A DNA stretch of 64,000 bases from Billgrantia endophytica (GTDB lineage Bacteria > Pseudomonadota > Gammaproteobacteria > Pseudomonadales > Halomonadaceae). This document shows positions 23,684 through 32,365 of this stretch, piece by piece. The DNA is taken from contig NZ_PNRF01000012.1 of the NCBI RefSeq assembly GCF_002879615.1, forward strand, positions 62,001 to 126,000, in the 5' to 3' direction. The notes beneath the pieces were generated by a model, which saw only the letters and a list, made by a program, of their open reading frames with translations, was not told the DNA's origin and searched no databases. Numbering within the stretch: the first letter of the stretch is position 1; every line of letters starts with the position of its first letter. A program made the translations under genes and the position numbers.

Positions 23684-25795
23684 ATGAACACCATGACACA
23701 ACCAACCTACCGCCTCGGCGTCGATATCGGCGGCACCTTCACCGATATCGTGATGATCGGCGAAACGGGAGAAGTCTTCTCCAAGAAGCTGCTCTCGACC
23801 CCCAGGGACTACTCCGAGGCGATCGAGAACGGCTGCCGCGAGCTGATGGCCGAGATCGGCGTGAGTGCCGCGCAGATCCGCGAGTTCGTGCATGCCACCA
23901 CGGTGGCGACCAACACCATCATCGAGCGCAAGGGCGCCCGGGTGGCGCTGGTGACCACCGAGGGCTTCCGCGACGTGCTGGAGATCGCCCGCTTCCGCAC
24001 GCCCAAGCTCTACGACATCGACTACCGCAAGCCCGACCCGCTGGTGCCCCGCGACCGGCGCTTCGAAGTCGGCGAGCGCATCGGCGCCGACGGTGCGGTG
24101 GTGACGCCGCTGGACGAGGGCGGGTTCGAAGCCCTGGCTCAAGCCATCGAGGCCTCCCAGGCCGAATCGGTGGCGATCACCTTGATCAACGCCCACGTCA
24201 ACGCCGAACACGAGCAGCGCATCGCCCGCTTCCTGCGCCAGCGCCTGCCCGAACTCGTGGTCACCGCCTCGTCGGACCTGGTGCCGCAGATCGGCGAATA
24301 CGAGCGCACCTCGACCACGGTGGTCAACGCCTATCTGCGCCCCATCGTCACCCGCTACGTGGAGTCGCTGCAGCGCCGCCTGGAGGCCATCGGCATTGGC
24401 GCGCCGCTGATGATCATGCAATCCTCCGGCGGTATCGCGCCGGGCCACCTGGTCAAGGATCAGCCGATCACCATCATCGAGAGCGGTCCCGCCGCCGGCG
24501 TGCTGGGCGGCGCCCGCCTGGCCAGCCATCTCGGCCTGGGCGACCTGCTGGTGTTCGACATGGGCGGCACCACCGCCAAGGCGACGCTGGCCGACAACGG
24601 CACCTACAGCGTCTCGCCGGAGACCGAAGTGGGCGGCGAGCCGGTGCTGGGCACGCGCATGATTCGCGGTGCCGGCTATCCGGTGCAGGTACCCACCATC
24701 GACATCGCCGAGGTCGGCGCCGGCGGCGGCAGCCTGGCCTCCGTCGACAGCGCCGGCGGCATTCGCGTCGGACCGCGCAGCGCCGGTTCCGAGCCGGGTC
24801 CGGTGGCCTATGGCCGCGGCGGTACCCAGCCCACCGTCACCGACGCCAACCTGATGCTCGGCTATCTCAATCCCCAGGCGCTGGTGGGCGGCGACCTGGA
24901 ACTGGACCACGAGGGCACCCGGCGCGCCTTCGAGCGGCTGGCCAGCGAACTTTCGGTGGCGGAGACCGAGGCCGCCTACGGCGTGCACCTGATCGCCAAC
25001 GCCACCATGCTGCGCGCCCTGCGCGGGGTGAGCTCGGAGAAGGGCCGCGATCCCTCGCAGTTCACGCTGATGGCGATCGGCGGCAATGGCCCGGTGCACG
25101 CCTGCTCACTGGCCGAGAGCGCCGCGGTGGAGCGTATCGTGATCCCGCCGGTGGCCGGTCTCTACTCGGCGCTGGGCATGCTGTTCGCCGATGTCGAGCA
25201 CCAATTGTTGCACGCCTTCTACCGTCGCCGCGACGAGACCGGCGCCGCTGAGCTGCAAGCCGCCATCGACGAACTGCTGTCGCGGGGCGCGGCCCTGCTC
25301 TCCCGTCAGGGCTTCGCCGCCGACAAGCAGGAACTCAGGATCGAGATCGACATCAAGTACGCCGGCCAGACCTCGCCGCTCACCGTGCCGCTGGCCAGCG
25401 CGTGCATCGACGCGGCCGCCCTGGCCAAGCTGGACGACGACTTCCACGCCCTGCACGCCGAGACCTTCGGCTACGCATCGCCGAACGAGCCGCTGCAATT
25501 CGTCGCCGTCAAGGCGGTATGTCATGGGATTCCCGAGCATCCGCGCATGCCGGAGCGCTGCCGGCGCGGCAACGAGCGCAGCCTGGGGGCGAGCGTGCGC
25601 CGCGCCTACTTCGGCGACGCCGGCTGGCACGACACCCCGGTGATCACCCGCACCGAGCTGGCCGAAGGCCCGCGCCAGGGGCCGCTGATCGTCGAGGAGT
25701 ACGACACCACCTGCGTTATCCGGCCCGGCTGGGTGGCCTCGCTGGATAGCTGGAACTGCTTGCATGCGACCCGTCGCCAGGAGGCCGCGCAATGA
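23684..25795 (+). CDS. Hydantoinase/oxoprolinase subunit A (HyuA-like)
   Basis: The 703-residue protein is the ATP-dependent A subunit of the hydantoinase B/oxoprolinase group. The N-terminus LGVDIGGTFTDIVMI and the later LLVFDMGGTTAKATLA are the two phosphate loops of its ASKHA fold. In between are ATTVATNTIIERKGARVALV and the IMQSSGGI stretch typical of HyuA. Enzymes of this group open five-membered lactam or hydantoin rings, or carboxylate ketones, with ATP. The ATG at 23684 comes first after the PrpD gene; ATG 23693 is an alternative. The 3' end overlaps hyuB by four bases (ATGA). Confidence 0.94.
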   Translation: MNTMTQPTYRLGVDIGGTFTDIVMIGETGEVFSKKLLSTPRDYSEAIENGCRELMAEIGVSAAQIREFVHATTVATNTIIERKGARVALVTTEGFRDVLEIARFRTPKLYDIDYRKPDPLVPRDRRFEVGERIGADGAVVTPLDEGGFEALAQAIEASQAESVAITLINAHVNAEHEQRIARFLRQRLPELVVTASSDLVPQIGEYERTSTTVVNAYLRPIVTRYVESLQRRLEAIGIGAPLMIMQSSGGIAPGHLVKDQPITIIESGPAAGVLGGARLASHLGLGDLLVFDMGGTTAKATLADNGTYSVSPETEVGGEPVLGTRMIRGAGYPVQVPTIDIAEVGAGGGSLASVDSAGGIRVGPRSAGSEPGPVAYGRGGTQPTVTDANLMLGYLNPQALVGGDLELDHEGTRRAFERLASELSVAETEAAYGVHLIANATMLRALRGVSSEKGRDPSQFTLMAIGGNGPVHACSLAESAAVERIVIPPVAGLYSALGMLFADVEHQLLHAFYRRRDETGAAELQAAIDELLSRGAALLSRQGFAADKQELRIEIDIKYAGQTSPLTVPLASACIDAAALAKLDDDFHALHAETFGYASPNEPLQFVAVKAVCHGIPEHPRMPERCRRGNERSLGASVRRAYFGDAGWHDTPVITRTELAEGPRQGPLIVEEYDTTCVIRPGWVASLDSWNCLHATRRQEAAQ

Positions 25796-27462
25796 GCCCG
25801 ATCAATCCGATTCGCCGCGAACTGCTCAAGAACGCCCTGATCACCATCGCCGACAACGCCCTGGTGATGGTCACGCGCACCGCGCGCACCGCCAACGTCA
25901 AGAACTCCATGGACTTCTCCGCGGCGATCTGCGACGGCGAGGGCAACCTGGCCGCCCAGGGGCTGGCGGTACCCGTTCACCTCGGTGTGGTGATGCCCGC
26001 CTTGCAAGGCTGTCTCGACCACTTCGGCGACGACATCCAGGAGGGCGACGTGCTCGCCTCCAACGACCCCTACTCCGGCTGCTCGCACCTCAACGACATC
26101 TTCACCTTCAAGCCGGTCTACGTGGATGGCGTGCGGGTGGCTTTCGTCTCCCTGGTGCTGCACCACACCGACCTGGGCGGCCGGGTGCCGGGGGGCAATG
26201 CCGCCGACAGCCAGGAGATCTTCGAGGAGGGGCTGCGCATCCCGCCGGTGAAGATGCGCGAGGCGGGCCGCGACAGCCAGGCGGTGCTGCGCATGATCGA
26301 GTTCAACTCGCGGGTGCCCGACCGCGTGCTGGGCGACCTGCGCGCCCAGCTCGCCGCCCTCGACGAGGCGGCGCGGGAAGTGGAGCGCATCGCCCGTGAG
26401 TTCGCCCCGACCGCCTTCGACGCCTATCTCAAGGACCTGGTCGACTATGCCGAGCAGTTGACCCGCGACTCCATCGCCGAGCTGCCCGACGGCGAGGTGG
26501 AGTTCGACGAGTACAACGACGACGACGGCGTCGGCAACGGCCCCATTCACCTGCATCTCAAGCTGATCAAGCGCGGCGACGAGATCGTCGCCGACTACAC
26601 CGGCACCCAGCAGGACACCGGCGGCGCGGTGCACTGCAACTGGGAGTTCACCGTCTCCTGCACCTACGCCGCGCTGCGTACCGTGCTTGCCGCCGAGATC
26701 CCCAACAACGCCGGGCTCTACCGGCCGATCAAGGTGATCGGCCCCAAGGGCACCTTCGTCAGCGTGCAGTACCCCGCCGCCGTCGGCTCGCGGGGGCAGA
26801 TCGGCTTCCGCCTGCGCTCCATCGTGCTCGGCGCCCTGGCCAAGCTGGTGCCGAATCGCATGCCGGCCTGCGCCGGGGGCTCTGAGTTCGCCATCGTCGC
26901 CTCCGGCAAGCACGACGGCGGGCGCCCCTTCCTGCACCTGGAGTTCCACAACAACACCGGCCTCGGTGGCGGCCCGGACCGCGACGGCCAGGACGCCGGC
27001 CCCTACTGCATCGGCAACCTCGCCAACGTGCCGGTGGAACTGATCGAGGGCGAGAACCCGATTCGCGTCGAGCGCTACGAGTTCCTGCCCGACACCGGCG
27101 GCGCGGGACGGTACCGGGGAGCGCTGGGCCTGGTGCGCGAGTACCGTTTTCTCACCGACGACGTGCGGGTGCAGGTGCGTTCCGACCGCTACACCTCCAA
27201 GCCCTGGGGGCTGTTCGGCGGCGGCCCCGGCGCCGGCGGCCGGTTGACCGCCAACCCTGGCACCGAGCGGGAGGAGGCGTTACCCTCCAAGTTCATCCGC
27301 CACTTCCAGCGCGGAGACGTGCTGCGCGCCGAGATGGCGGCGGCGGGGGGCTACGGCGCGCCGGCCGAGCGCGACCGGGCCGCCATCGCCCGCGATCTTG
27401 CCGAGGGCAAGCTGACCCTGGCCCACGCCCGCGAGGTCTACGGATATGAGTCAAGCGAATAG
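25792..27462 (+). CDS. Hydantoinase/oxoprolinase subunit B (HyuB-like)
   Basis: The 556-residue B subunit pairs with the HyuA-like protein. Family hallmarks are MVTRTARTANVKNSMDFSAA near residue 27, the metal-site-like HLGVVMPA and DVLASNDPYSGCSHLNDIF at ~85-105, LHHTDLGGRVPGG, and the C-terminal GGPGAGG. It overlaps HyuA at the start and the next gene by 17 bases, so the set is tightly coupled. With HyuA it should form an ATP-dependent ring-opening or carboxylating enzyme; which substrate is not visible from sequence. Confidence 0.94.
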   Translation: MSPINPIRRELLKNALITIADNALVMVTRTARTANVKNSMDFSAAICDGEGNLAAQGLAVPVHLGVVMPALQGCLDHFGDDIQEGDVLASNDPYSGCSHLNDIFTFKPVYVDGVRVAFVSLVLHHTDLGGRVPGGNAADSQEIFEEGLRIPPVKMREAGRDSQAVLRMIEFNSRVPDRVLGDLRAQLAALDEAAREVERIAREFAPTAFDAYLKDLVDYAEQLTRDSIAELPDGEVEFDEYNDDDGVGNGPIHLHLKLIKRGDEIVADYTGTQQDTGGAVHCNWEFTVSCTYAALRTVLAAEIPNNAGLYRPIKVIGPKGTFVSVQYPAAVGSRGQIGFRLRSIVLGALAKLVPNRMPACAGGSEFAIVASGKHDGGRPFLHLEFHNNTGLGGGPDRDGQDAGPYCIGNLANVPVELIEGENPIRVERYEFLPDTGGAGRYRGALGLVREYRFLTDDVRVQVRSDRYTSKPWGLFGGGPGAGGRLTANPGTEREEALPSKFIRHFQRGDVLRAEMAAAGGYGAPAERDRAAIARDLAEGKLTLAHAREVYGYESSE

Positions 27463-28615
27463 GGCGGCGAGCCCCGATGCCGCGCCAATGCTAGGACCCA
27501 ACGCCAGCTTGATCGGTGAGCGCGATGCTCGCTCGCGTCTGGCGACCCCGGCGCTGCTGATCGACATCGAGACGCTGGACGCCAACCTGGCCAAGATGCA
27601 GGCGCTCTGCGACCGGGCCGGCGTGGCGCTGCGCCCGCATGCCAAGGCGCACAAGTGCCCGGAGATCGCCCGGCGGCAGCTCGCCGCCGGCGCGACGGGC
27701 ATCTGCGTGGCCACCCCCGGCGAGGCGGAGTGCTTCGCCGAGGCGGGCATCGACGACATCCTGCTCACCTCCACCTTCGCCACCGACAGCGCCTGCCGGC
27801 GGGTGGTGGCGGTGATGGCCCAAACGCGGCTGGTCTGCGTGGTCGACCACCCCTCCATCGTCGCCACGCTGGGCGCTCTGGCGACTCGGGCCGGCATCGA
27901 GGCCGAAGTGCTGATCGACGTGGACCTCTTCCGCCACCGCGCCGGCGTCGCCTCGCCCCGGGACGCCGCCGAGCTGGCACGGGTCATCGAGGCCACCGAG
28001 GGAGTGCGCCTGGCGGGCATTCAGGGCTACGCCGGGCATCTCTCCCACTGCCGCGAGGTGGGCGAACGGCGACGCGGCGCCGAGCAGGCCCGGGCGATGT
28101 TGAGCGGGATGCGCGACGCCATCGAGGATGCCAGCGGACGCAAGGCGGACTGGATCACCGGCGGCAGCACCGGTGCGCTGCTGCAGGAGATGGAAGGCGT
28201 CTACACGGAATTCCAGTGCGGCAGCTACGCGCTGATGGACACCGAGTACGCTGCTGTCGACCCCGACGGCAGCGGCCAGCCGCTGTTTCCGCCCAGCCTG
28301 TTCCTCGCCGCCGCCGTGACCAGCGCCAACCACCCCGGGCTCGCCACCACCGACGGCGGCGAGAAGCGCCTGGCCAGCAAGTACGGCGTACCGCCCAGGG
28401 TCATGCGTGGCGCGCCGCCAGGCACGGAGTACCGCGCCACCAGCGACGAGCACGGCCAGTTGCTGCTGCCGGAAGGAGAGTGGGTGGAACTGGGCGCCTT
28501 GGTCGAGGTGGAAGTGCCGCACTGTGACCCGACGGTCAATCTTTTCGACCACATCCATGTGGTGCGCGGCGAAACGCTGGAGGCGATCTGGCCCATTGAG
28601 GCGAGGGGGTGTTGA
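27446..28615 (+). CDS. D-threonine aldolase / D-serine dehydratase-like PLP enzyme (DSD1 family)
   Basis: The 389-residue protein has the fold-type III PLP barrel of alanine racemase followed by a C-terminal metal-binding domain. Lys67 in ALRPHAKAHKCPEIA is the expected Schiff-base lysine. ITGGSTGALLQEM holds the phosphate loop, and the C-terminal VPHCDPTVNLFDHIHVV supplies the His/Cys metal ligands. Relatives cleave D-3-hydroxy amino acids or dehydrate D-serine-like substrates. As the last gene of the PrpD-HyuA-HyuB operon it suggests a hydroxy-amino-acid step. It overlaps hyuB by 17 bases. Confidence 0.92.
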   Translation: MSQANRAASPDAAPMLGPNASLIGERDARSRLATPALLIDIETLDANLAKMQALCDRAGVALRPHAKAHKCPEIARRQLAAGATGICVATPGEAECFAEAGIDDILLTSTFATDSACRRVVAVMAQTRLVCVVDHPSIVATLGALATRAGIEAEVLIDVDLFRHRAGVASPRDAAELARVIEATEGVRLAGIQGYAGHLSHCREVGERRRGAEQARAMLSGMRDAIEDASGRKADWITGGSTGALLQEMEGVYTEFQCGSYALMDTEYAAVDPDGSGQPLFPPSLFLAAAVTSANHPGLATTDGGEKRLASKYGVPPRVMRGAPPGTEYRATSDEHGQLLLPEGEWVELGALVEVEVPHCDPTVNLFDHIHVVRGETLEAIWPIEARGC

Positions 28616-28621
28616 TCGTGA

Positions 28622-28756
28622 GCGTACTTCACCCTCGATCTGGACGATGTCCGTAGCTATGCCGTTCCGGTTGCAACCCGATTGGCTGGAAGGGTTGCCC
28701 ATGATTCCGACACAGGAGTCGCGGCCGCCATGGTTCTCTCTATCCCACCGTAACCG
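28622..28756 (+). other. Intergenic stretch with an unrecognised short open frame
   Basis: After the DSD1 gene, one frame reads YFTLDLDDVRSYAVPVATR, then HDSDTGVAAAMVLSIPP before a stop. It follows an in-frame TGA and has no start or ribosome site, so if it is coding it is only the tail of something lost. I see no promoter, repeat or RNA signature here. Confidence 0.2.
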
Positions 28757-29048
28757 ATAGCGCGGCGACCCAGCCGCCGTAGCGGAAACCACCGGTCGGG
28801 TCTTCCTGCGGCCCGCCGGAACCGCCGTCGCAAGGCCCCACGCAGTTGGGCGCAGCCGCTGCTTGGCATAGGTCTGGCGCCCCGAATGGGGCTGAAACAC
28901 CACCATGCCGATCTGCGGTTTCGTCGAAGTGACCAGAGGCAGCCCCACGCCGATCGTGATCCCATGGGTGTCGCTCATCGGCGCGGCGTGCCACGTTCCC
29001 TTCGATATCACCCGTTGTCGAGGCGTACTGCACGGCACACAGCTTCAT
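28757..29048 (-). pseudogene. Mosaic remnant: nitrilase pieces joined to a DHFR-like piece
   Basis: From an ATG at 29048 with GGGAG upstream, the frame reads the first 21 residues of the nitrilase at 14063 (MKLCAVQYASTTGDIEGNVA...). A second frame then carries residues ~71-111 of that protein (THGITIGVGLPLV... to YAKQRL). Next comes residue stretch ~193-204 (NCVGPCDGGSGG). It is fused in frame to residues ~20-37 of the DHFR-family protein encoded at 30570 (GGPQEDPTGGFRYGGWVA). Three junctions are therefore present, each within a few bases of short shared sequence. The piece near 28760-28815 matches the DHFR-like gene almost base for base. Confidence 0.85.
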
Positions 29049-29082
29049 CGGCCCGCTCCCTATCGCCTGGCTTTCCGGTAAG

Positions 29083-30003
29083 CTAAGCCATTTTTCGAAA
29101 CCACCACAATGGCCTGCCGTCGATGGCCGCAAGCCCGAGGCCGATCAGCCCCATGCCGGCCAGGTGGCGCCACTCCAGCCGCTCACCCAGCACGAAGATA
29201 CCCAGCAAGATGGCGCTGGCCGGGATCAGGAACGTGACCAGCAACAGGTTGGTCGCCCCAGCGCTTGCCAGCAGGCGGAAATAGATCAGGTAGGCCAGCG
29301 TGGTGGAGAACAGCGCCAGACCGAACACTGCCGTCCAGGTGTCCAGCCCCGGCCAGGGCTGCTGCCAGAAGCGCTCCACCAACAGCGCCAGGGGCAGGAG
29401 CACTAGCGCCGATGCCGTGACCTGCCCGCAGGCCGCAACCAGAGGCGAGCAACCCAGGGCACCAAAGCGCCGCCCGAACACTCCGGCAAAGGCATAGGAG
29501 AGCGCGCCGGCCAGCACCGCAAGCTGCGCCCATGAATGGCTGGTGGCACCTTCGTGAACCTCGGCGCCCAGCATGTACACCACGCCGGCAAAACCGATTG
29601 CTACGCCCGCAAGGCGTGCCGGGGTGAGAGATTCGTCGCGTGTCAGGAAATGCGCCACGACGATGGTGAAGAAGGGCGTGGTGGCGTTGAGAATCGACGC
29701 CAGGCCGCTGGCGATATGCCCCTGACCCCAGGCGATCAGGCTGAAAGGAATCATGTTGTTGAGCAGGCCCATGCCGAAGAAGGCCATCCACAGCCGCGGG
29801 TCGCGCGGCATGCGCTGGCCCAGTAGCAGAATCAGCGCATGCAGCGCCAGCGCCGCCAGCCCCACGCGCAGGGCCACGATGGTGAGCGGCCCCAGCTCCG
29901 CGACCGCCACCCCGACGAAAAAGAAGGAGCCGCCCCACAGCACCGACAAGGCCAGCAACAACACCCACTCCGTGAGCCCCATGGTTCGATCGATCGTCTT
30001 CAT
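29083..30003 (-). CDS. EamA/DMT-family transporter
   Basis: The 306-residue inner-membrane protein has ten predicted segments in two EamA repeats. The first begins VLLLALSVLWGGSFFFVGVAV and the second LAVLAGALSYAFAGVFGRRF. Ends of both repeats show the typical GVAIGFAGVVYMLGAE and MGLIGLGLAAIDGR. Such proteins export metabolites or amino acids; the substrate is unknown. GGAG lies eight bases before the ATG. The gene stands alone between the mosaic remnant and the gamma-glutamylcyclotransferase-like gene. Confidence 0.92.
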   Translation of the reverse strand: MKTIDRTMGLTEWVLLLALSVLWGGSFFFVGVAVAELGPLTIVALRVGLAALALHALILLLGQRMPRDPRLWMAFFGMGLLNNMIPFSLIAWGQGHIASGLASILNATTPFFTIVVAHFLTRDESLTPARLAGVAIGFAGVVYMLGAEVHEGATSHSWAQLAVLAGALSYAFAGVFGRRFGALGCSPLVAACGQVTASALVLLPLALLVERFWQQPWPGLDTWTAVFGLALFSTTLAYLIYFRLLASAGATNLLLVTFLIPASAILLGIFVLGERLEWRHLAGMGLIGLGLAAIDGRPLWWFRKMA

Positions 30004-30186
30004 CGCTGTACTCCGGTTGGTAACGAAACCAACCTAGGGCAGCAAGGCGACGAGGGAACTCCGCTTCTTGCGCTGGAAGTTGTAAATGGCCGAGCGCTGG
30101 CGCAGCAGGGTTGCCGATCAGGCGTGGCGCCTAAGGCTCACCAAGCGTTAGAATTTCCCGTGTACGATGCACCAAGGGGGGCGCCA

Positions 30187-30573
30187 ATGTTCACACCTGC
30201 GGATTCCATCTCTCGCACGCCGCTGGTGGCCGTCTATGGCACGCTGAAGCGTGGGCAGCGCAACCACTACTGGTTGAAGAGTGCCGATTTCCTTGGCAGC
30301 GACCGGCTGACCAGCGCGACCCTCTACGATCTTGGTCCCTTTCCCGGTGCCAAGCCCGAGCCATCGCGCGGTGTCGAAGTGGAGGTGTTTCGCGTCGATG
30401 CCAACCTGCTTACCGAACTGGACAGGCTCGAGGACTTCCGCCCGCGCCAACCCCATGCCGGGCTCTACCATCGGGCCATTCACGCCACCAGCTTCGGTCC
30501 GGCCTGGCTCTATCTCTACAATCCCGAAGTGGCCGGCTGCGTGTCAATTCGGCAGGGTGGATGGCGACATTAA
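30187..30573 (+). CDS. Gamma-glutamylcyclotransferase-like (GGCT/AIG2) protein
   Basis: The 128-residue cytosolic protein has the GGCT fold signature VAVYGTLKRGQRNHYWL at its first strand and helix, and the catalytic-type Glu in LDRLEDF at the expected distance. Members act on gamma-glutamyl amines or peptides; the small AIG2-like branch is not well characterised. An AGGGGGG site precedes the ATG at 30187. The longer ORF upstream runs antisense to the EamA gene. It is convergent with the DHFR-family gene, with a 4-base overlap. Confidence 0.85.
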   Translation: MFTPADSISRTPLVAVYGTLKRGQRNHYWLKSADFLGSDRLTSATLYDLGPFPGAKPEPSRGVEVEVFRVDANLLTELDRLEDFRPRQPHAGLYHRAIHATSFGPAWLYLYNPEVAGCVSIRQGGWRH

Positions 30574-31238
30574 CCTTCTCGCTGCATCTTCTCGCGCCTT
30601 GCCACTTCCGCCTCAGTGGGCGGGTCCATGGCGAAGTCGCCGGTTTTCACCTCGCCGTCGCACTCATACTTGGCGATCACGATACCGTTGGGTGATACCC
30701 GATTGGCGACGAGCTTGAAAGCAGACGCCCTCGCGCTGTCGTCGAACAGCCTCTTGCCGTTTCCCAGTACCACGGGGAAGGTAAACGTATGAATTTCATC
30801 GACGAGGCCGCTGGCAAGCAGCGTGTGGACCAGCTCGGTGCTGCCTTGAGTGATTAACGCCGGCCCATCTTCCTGCTTCAGCCTGGCAACATCGGCCGCG
30901 GCGTCGTTGAGGGCCACCGAGTCCTTCCAGGTCAGCTCCAGGCCTTTTTGGGTCGCCACGTACTTGGTAATCGAGTTGAAGGTTCTGGCGATGGCGTCAT
31001 CCGGGCCATCCTCGGCATAGGGCCAGTGGGCGGCGAAGATCTCGTACGTCCTGCGCCCGAGCAGTAGATCGAAGGGCCGCTCGAACAGCTTGTCGATCGC
31101 TTCCCCGAACACCTCGTCCACCAACGGTGCGACCCAGCCGCCGTAGCGGAAACCATCGGTCGGGTCTTCCTGCGGCCCGCCGGGCGCCTGCATGACACCG
31201 TCGAGTGACACCATGGCGGCAACGATCACTTTCCGCAT
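30570..31238 (-). CDS. Dihydrofolate reductase family protein (RibD C-terminal domain type)
   Basis: The 222-residue protein has the RibD-C/YyaP-like dihydrofolate-reductase fold: VIVAAMVSLDGVMQAPGG at the N-terminus, DLLLGRRTYEIFAAHWPY in the cofactor region, ITQGSTELVHTLLASGLVDE and FPVVLGNGKRLF near the end. It probably reduces a pterin-, flavin- or lactone-type substrate with NAD(P)H. GGAGGA precedes the ATG. A ~54-base stretch around 31130-31185 is nearly identical to the end of the mosaic remnant at 28757, so a second copy existed. Confidence 0.9.
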   Translation of the reverse strand: MRKVIVAAMVSLDGVMQAPGGPQEDPTDGFRYGGWVAPLVDEVFGEAIDKLFERPFDLLLGRRTYEIFAAHWPYAEDGPDDAIARTFNSITKYVATQKGLELTWKDSVALNDAAADVARLKQEDGPALITQGSTELVHTLLASGLVDEIHTFTFPVVLGNGKRLFDDSARASAFKLVANRVSPNGIVIAKYECDGEVKTGDFAMDPPTEAEVARREKMQREG

Positions 31239-31408
31239 GAACTCATCCTCCGGGTTTGCTCTCGTACCCGGTATTCGAGCGGGATGCGGAGAAATCGACG
31301 GGGCGGCAAAGCGACGACCTCGTCAACAGGGCCTGTCTCTGATTAGATGCCATTCTGGTGTCATTCGTCCCTGACGATATCCATCCCATCGATACCCGGA
31401 GCCTGCTC

Positions 31409-32149
31409 ATGTCTCGCGCCATCGAAATCCCCGCTGCCGACGGCATCATCGACGCCCATGTCTTCACGCCCGGGAGCGCCGAAGGCCCACTGCCGGCCGT
31501 GGTGCTGTTCACCGATATCGGCGGCCTGCGCCCCTGCTATCACGAGAAGGCCCAGCAGATCGCGGACAACGGCTATGCCGTGTTGATGCCCAACGTCTAC
31601 TACCGCGATGCGAGCGGCCCCGTCGTGCCGGCGGGCAAGTCCTTCCGCGACCCGGACGTGCGTCAGACGCTGTTCGAGTATGCCGGCCACCTGACGCCCG
31701 AAGCGCAATCCCGCGACTTTGCCGCCCTGTTGGACTGCATCGACAGCGAGGCCGAGTTCGCGGACGGCAAGATAGGTGTGGTCGGCTACTGCATGACCGG
31801 CGCCTTTGCGCTGCGCATGGCGGCCGAACACCCCGACTGCGTCGTCGCCGCGGCTGGTTTCCACTCAGCCAACTTGGCAAAGGCCGACGATCCGGGCAGT
31901 GCCGTGCACCTGGTCGGCACCATCGAGGGGCGCGTCTATCTCGGTCACGCCGACAAGGACGAGCTGCTGTCCCCTGAGCAGATCGCCCGCATGGACGAAG
32001 CGCTGGCCGCAGCCGGCGTGCACTTCACCACCGAACTCTACAAGGGTGCAGCCCACGGCTTCACGGCCAAGGACGCCCCATCGTACGATGCAACCGCCGA
32101 TGCCCTGCATCACAAGCGGCTGGCCATGCTCCTGGAAGAGACGTTGTGA
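31409..32149 (+). CDS. Dienelactone hydrolase family protein
   Basis: The 246-residue alpha/beta hydrolase keeps the dienelactone hydrolase triad: nucleophile Cys in VVGYCMTGAFALR, Asp in LGHADKDELL and His in GAAHGFTAKD. The nucleophile elbow reads GYCMTG where many members have GYCMGG. It would hydrolyse a lactone or ester, but no aromatic-ring cleavage genes are nearby. The ATG at 31409 (MSRAIEIP) has GGAG seven bases before it; the ORF from 31358 has no such site. It is a single-gene unit. Confidence 0.9.
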   Translation: MSRAIEIPAADGIIDAHVFTPGSAEGPLPAVVLFTDIGGLRPCYHEKAQQIADNGYAVLMPNVYYRDASGPVVPAGKSFRDPDVRQTLFEYAGHLTPEAQSRDFAALLDCIDSEAEFADGKIGVVGYCMTGAFALRMAAEHPDCVVAAAGFHSANLAKADDPGSAVHLVGTIEGRVYLGHADKDELLSPEQIARMDEALAAAGVHFTTELYKGAAHGFTAKDAPSYDATADALHHKRLAMLLEETL

Positions 32150-32365
32150 CGGGGCCTTTTATTCCCGCTATGGCATGGTCGCGGCGAAAGACCGTGGCCT
32201 TGCGCTCGGCGGGCGCCGAGCTCTCGGGGCATTGCCAGGTGCCATCGGCCGGGTCGCACGCTGCAGTATTGAATAGCGGGCCGGTGTGTGCAATCTGGTG
32301 AAATCACTCGTTTGGCGACACACCGCCGCTGTTCCAGGGCGGTGTGCTGCTGGGTGGCTCTATCG
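32150..32365. other. Intergenic region without a supported gene
   Basis: About 215 bases between the dienelactone hydrolase stop and the RidA stop. One plus-strand frame reads FYSRYGMVAAKDRGLALGG with weak protein character but no start. I see no hairpin or promoter that I would defend. Confidence 0.35.

Noticed and set aside
23582-26949. Large minus-strand ORFs opposite hyuA and hyuB
   Set aside because: Antisense of conserved HyuAB sequence with no recognisable domain.
29048-29048. Reading the 28.7-29.0 kb nitrilase match as a functional second nitrilase
   Set aside because: The Glu and Cys catalytic segments are absent and the frame changes between pieces.
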